Shown here: positions 5,277 to 6,816 of the stretch, piece by piece | Layout: each line of letters begins with the position of its first letter | Numbering within the stretch: the stretch's first letter is position 1 | Source: Pseudomonadota bacterium | GTDB lineage: Bacteria; Pseudomonadota; Alphaproteobacteria; Rhizobiales; Hyphomicrobiaceae | Length of the DNA: 6,816 bases | Direction: 5' to 3' | Assembly (NCBI GenBank): GCA_023416575.1 | Contig: JAEZHL010000262.1 | Location: forward strand, 1 to 6,816 | Notes under the pieces: model-generated | The model's input: the letters and a program-made list of their open reading frames with translations, nothing else | What the model was told of the DNA's origin: nothing | Database searches by the model: none | Made by a program: the position numbers and the translations under genes

Positions 5277-6251
5277 ATGAGAGCGGCCCTGTGCAAGTCT
5301 CTGGATGGTCCCAATGGAATTGCCGTAGAAGAGCTGCCGGATCCGGTGCCTGGGCCGGGAGAGGTACGGGTACGGATCAGGGCCGCTGCCCTCAATTTCC
5401 TGGATACTCTGATCACACGCGGCAAGTATCAGTTCAAACCCGAGCTGCCTTTCTCGCCGGCGGCCGAGATCGCCGGTGAAATCGATATGCTCGGGCCAGG
5501 CGTCGAGGGTCTTGCTGTCGGCCAGCGCGTGTGTGCCAGCTTCGGCTGGGGTGGGGCACGGGAGTTCGCCATCGTGCGTCCCGAACAACTCATCCCGATC
5601 CCGGATCAAGTCAGTGATGAGACGGCCGCGGGCATCACCATCACCTATGGCACCGCAATGCACGCGTTGAAGGAACGTGGGCGGCTGAAGCCAGGGGAGA
5701 CGGTGGCGGTGCTCGGCGCTGCGGGTGGCGCGGGATTGGCGGCCGTCCAGATCGCCAAGCGGCTCGGCGCCGTCGTCATAGCTGTCGCCTCCTCCCCCGA
5801 AAAGCTCCAGGTTTGCCGTGAGCACGGTGCGGACCTGTTGTTGAACTACACGACGACGGACCTGAAGCAGGGATTGCGCGACCTCACCGCAGGCCGCGGC
5901 GTCGATGTCGTTTATGATTGTGTGGGAGGTGATTATTCGGAGCCGGCGCTGCGCGCGATGGCCTGGATGGGTCGGTTCCTGGTCGTCGGGTTTGCTGCCG
6001 GCAGTATTCCGCGCATTCCCCTCAACCTATTACTGCTCAAAAGCTGTGACGTTGTCGGCGTATTCTGGGGTGAGGCCTCGCGCCGTGATCCGCTGGGGGC
6101 GCGCCGCAACATCGAGGCTGTGCTGAATTGGGTTGCGGCAGGAGAACTTAGACCGCACACTCACGCCGCGCTGCCGCTGGCCGAGACAGCAGAGGCGATT
6201 AGGATGCTGGATAGGCGGGAAGCCACTGGGAAGGTGGTCATCAGGATTTAG
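5277..6251 (+). CDS. NADPH:quinone oxidoreductase family protein (zinc-free MDR superfamily)
   Basis: A 324-residue cytoplasmic enzyme of the medium-chain dehydrogenase/reductase superfamily, quinone oxidoreductase branch, which reduces quinones or enoyl/enone compounds with NADPH; the true substrate cannot be read from the sequence. The N-terminal GroES-like domain starts MRAALCKSLDGP and contains VPGPGEVRVRI and LNFLDTLITRGKY. The cofactor domain has ITYGTAMHAL followed by the nucleotide-binding loop GAAGGAG (147-153), where the family usually has GAAGGVG or GASGGVG, and AVASSPEKL downstream, the region that commonly selects NADPH. Neither the Cys/His pair of the catalytic zinc site nor the four-Cys structural zinc lobe is present. 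The protein ends GKVVIRI, as is usual. Length matches the family. It stands alone, divergent from the RNA methyltransferase, 89 bases before the TAXI receptor gene. No strong promoter was seen upstream. Confidence 0.9.
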   Translation: MRAALCKSLDGPNGIAVEELPDPVPGPGEVRVRIRAAALNFLDTLITRGKYQFKPELPFSPAAEIAGEIDMLGPGVEGLAVGQRVCASFGWGGAREFAIVRPEQLIPIPDQVSDETAAGITITYGTAMHALKERGRLKPGETVAVLGAAGGAGLAAVQIAKRLGAVVIAVASSPEKLQVCREHGADLLLNYTTTDLKQGLRDLTAGRGVDVVYDCVGGDYSEPALRAMAWMGRFLVVGFAAGSIPRIPLNLLLLKSCDVVGVFWGEASRRDPLGARRNIEAVLNWVAAGELRPHTHAALPLAETAEAIRMLDRREATGKVVIRI

Positions 6252-6340
6252 CTAAGGGAGCATAGCCCGCTGCCCGGATTTTGGCTTATTCCGATGGCGT
6301 CAGACAGTAATCGAACGGTCACTAGGGAGAGAACCAGCCA

Positions 6341-6816
6341 ATGAATCTGAAGATCTTTACCGGTCTGCTGGCGATTGGGGCGGCCGCGCTCATGGCCACT
6401 CCTGCCAGCGCTCAGAACAAGCAACTGACCATCGGAACCGGCGGCACCGGCGGCGTCTACTATCCACTCGGTGGCGGTCTCGGAAACATCATCGGCAAGG
6501 AGCTTCCGGGCTTCACCGCGACTGCCGAGGTCACCGGTGGGTCAGTCGACAACCTGAAGCTCGTCGGCACGGGCCGGACCGATATCGGCTTCTCGATGGT
6601 CGATGCGGCGTGGGATGCGATCAATGGCAAGGACAAGTTCACGAGCAAGCTGCCCCTGAAGGCACTCGCCGTCCTCTATCCCAATCACATGCACGTCGTC
6701 ACCGTCGACGGCACCGGAATCACGAAGATCGAGGATCTGAAGGGCAAACGCGTTTCGACCGGATCACCCGGCAGTGCGACCGAGCTGTTCGCCTTTCGCG
6801 TGCTCGAAGCCGCAGG
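6341..6816 (+). CDS. TAXI family TRAP transporter solute-binding protein (5' part, runs off the window)
   Basis: The frame is open from ATG 6341 to the window end: 158 complete codons of a protein that is usually about 320 residues. TAXI proteins are periplasmic receptors that deliver small acids to a fused TRAP-type permease. A signal peptide is evident: MNLK, a hydrophobic core at about 5-18 and ASA-Q as cleavage site after residue 24. The mature N-terminus carries the family signature GTGGTGGVYYPLGGGLGNII, followed by VTGGSVDNLKLVGTGRTDIGF and WDAINGK. The segment IEDLKGKRVSTGSPGSAT is also typical. GGAG at 6326-6329 lies 11 bases before the ATG. In the 89-base gap after the oxidoreductase only a weak promoter (TTGGCT 6281-6286, AGTAAT 6306-6311) can be suggested. 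Whether the permease gene follows cannot be seen. The bound ligand is unknown. Confidence 0.92.
   Translation, partial: MNLKIFTGLLAIGAAALMATPASAQNKQLTIGTGGTGGVYYPLGGGLGNIIGKELPGFTATAEVTGGSVDNLKLVGTGRTDIGFSMVDAAWDAINGKDKFTSKLPLKALAVLYPNHMHVVTVDGTGITKIEDLKGKRVSTGSPGSATELFAFRVLEAA

Noticed and set aside
5199..5825. A 208-codon open frame on the minus strand opposite the oxidoreductase
   Set aside because: No domain pattern. It covers the start of a gene with intact MDR motifs and a good ribosome site.
1..6816. Search for CRISPR repeats, tRNA genes, insertion-sequence ends, attachment sites and phage genes
   Set aside because: No regular spaced repeats, no tRNA-like cloverleaf or CCA-ended arm, no transposase or integrase frame. 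The intergenic gaps are all short and contain nothing of this kind that I can see.

Overview
This is a GC-rich, tightly packed chromosomal window. Gene content and protein style point to an alphaproteobacterium, most likely order Hyphomicrobiales (Rhizobiales): a probable dnaQ end facing secB, then fxsA, a Tim44-like protein (TimA type), mltA and an Smr-domain gene. I recall this order as a conserved housekeeping block in that order. The genus cannot be fixed from the sequence. There are no rRNA or tRNA genes, CRISPR arrays, insertion sequences or prophage genes, and nothing in gene content suggests recent transfer.

Layout. Bases 1-117 (+) hold the last 38 codons of a gene that resembles the C-terminus of the DNA polymerase III epsilon subunit. 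It converges on secB (165-668, -) across a GC-rich hairpin that probably terminates transcription. fxsA (775-1293, -) lies upstream of secB on the same strand. A 227-base gap separates fxsA from the divergent plus-strand operon timA (1521-2258), mltA (2295-3377) and smr (3374-4027), in which mltA and smr overlap by ATGA. The smr stop is only 3 bases from the stop of a convergent secreted IalB-family gene (4031-4537, -). Behind that lies a SPOUT/TrmH-type RNA methyltransferase (4617-5156, -). It is divergent from a zinc-free MDR-family NADPH:quinone oxidoreductase (5277-6251, +). The window ends inside a TAXI-type TRAP transporter solute-binding protein (6341 onward, +).

How the genes fit together. 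The left half has a cell-envelope and protein-export theme: a SecB chaperone for Sec substrates, the FxsA inner-membrane protein, a membrane-anchored Tim44-like protein and a lytic transglycosylase. Smr is co-transcribed but probably acts on nucleic acid. The right half is a set of unrelated single genes: a periplasmic IalB protein, an RNA methyltransferase, a reductase and a periplasmic uptake receptor.

I found no convincing undescribed system. The best second-look items are a 13-bp palindrome containing the stop codons of two convergent genes, a strong promoter for the IalB gene whose -35 box overlaps the upstream stop codon, an MltA with no visible export signal, a possible five-codon coupling ORF before mltA, and alternating GGCGGC/GCCGCC blocks between fxsA and secB.
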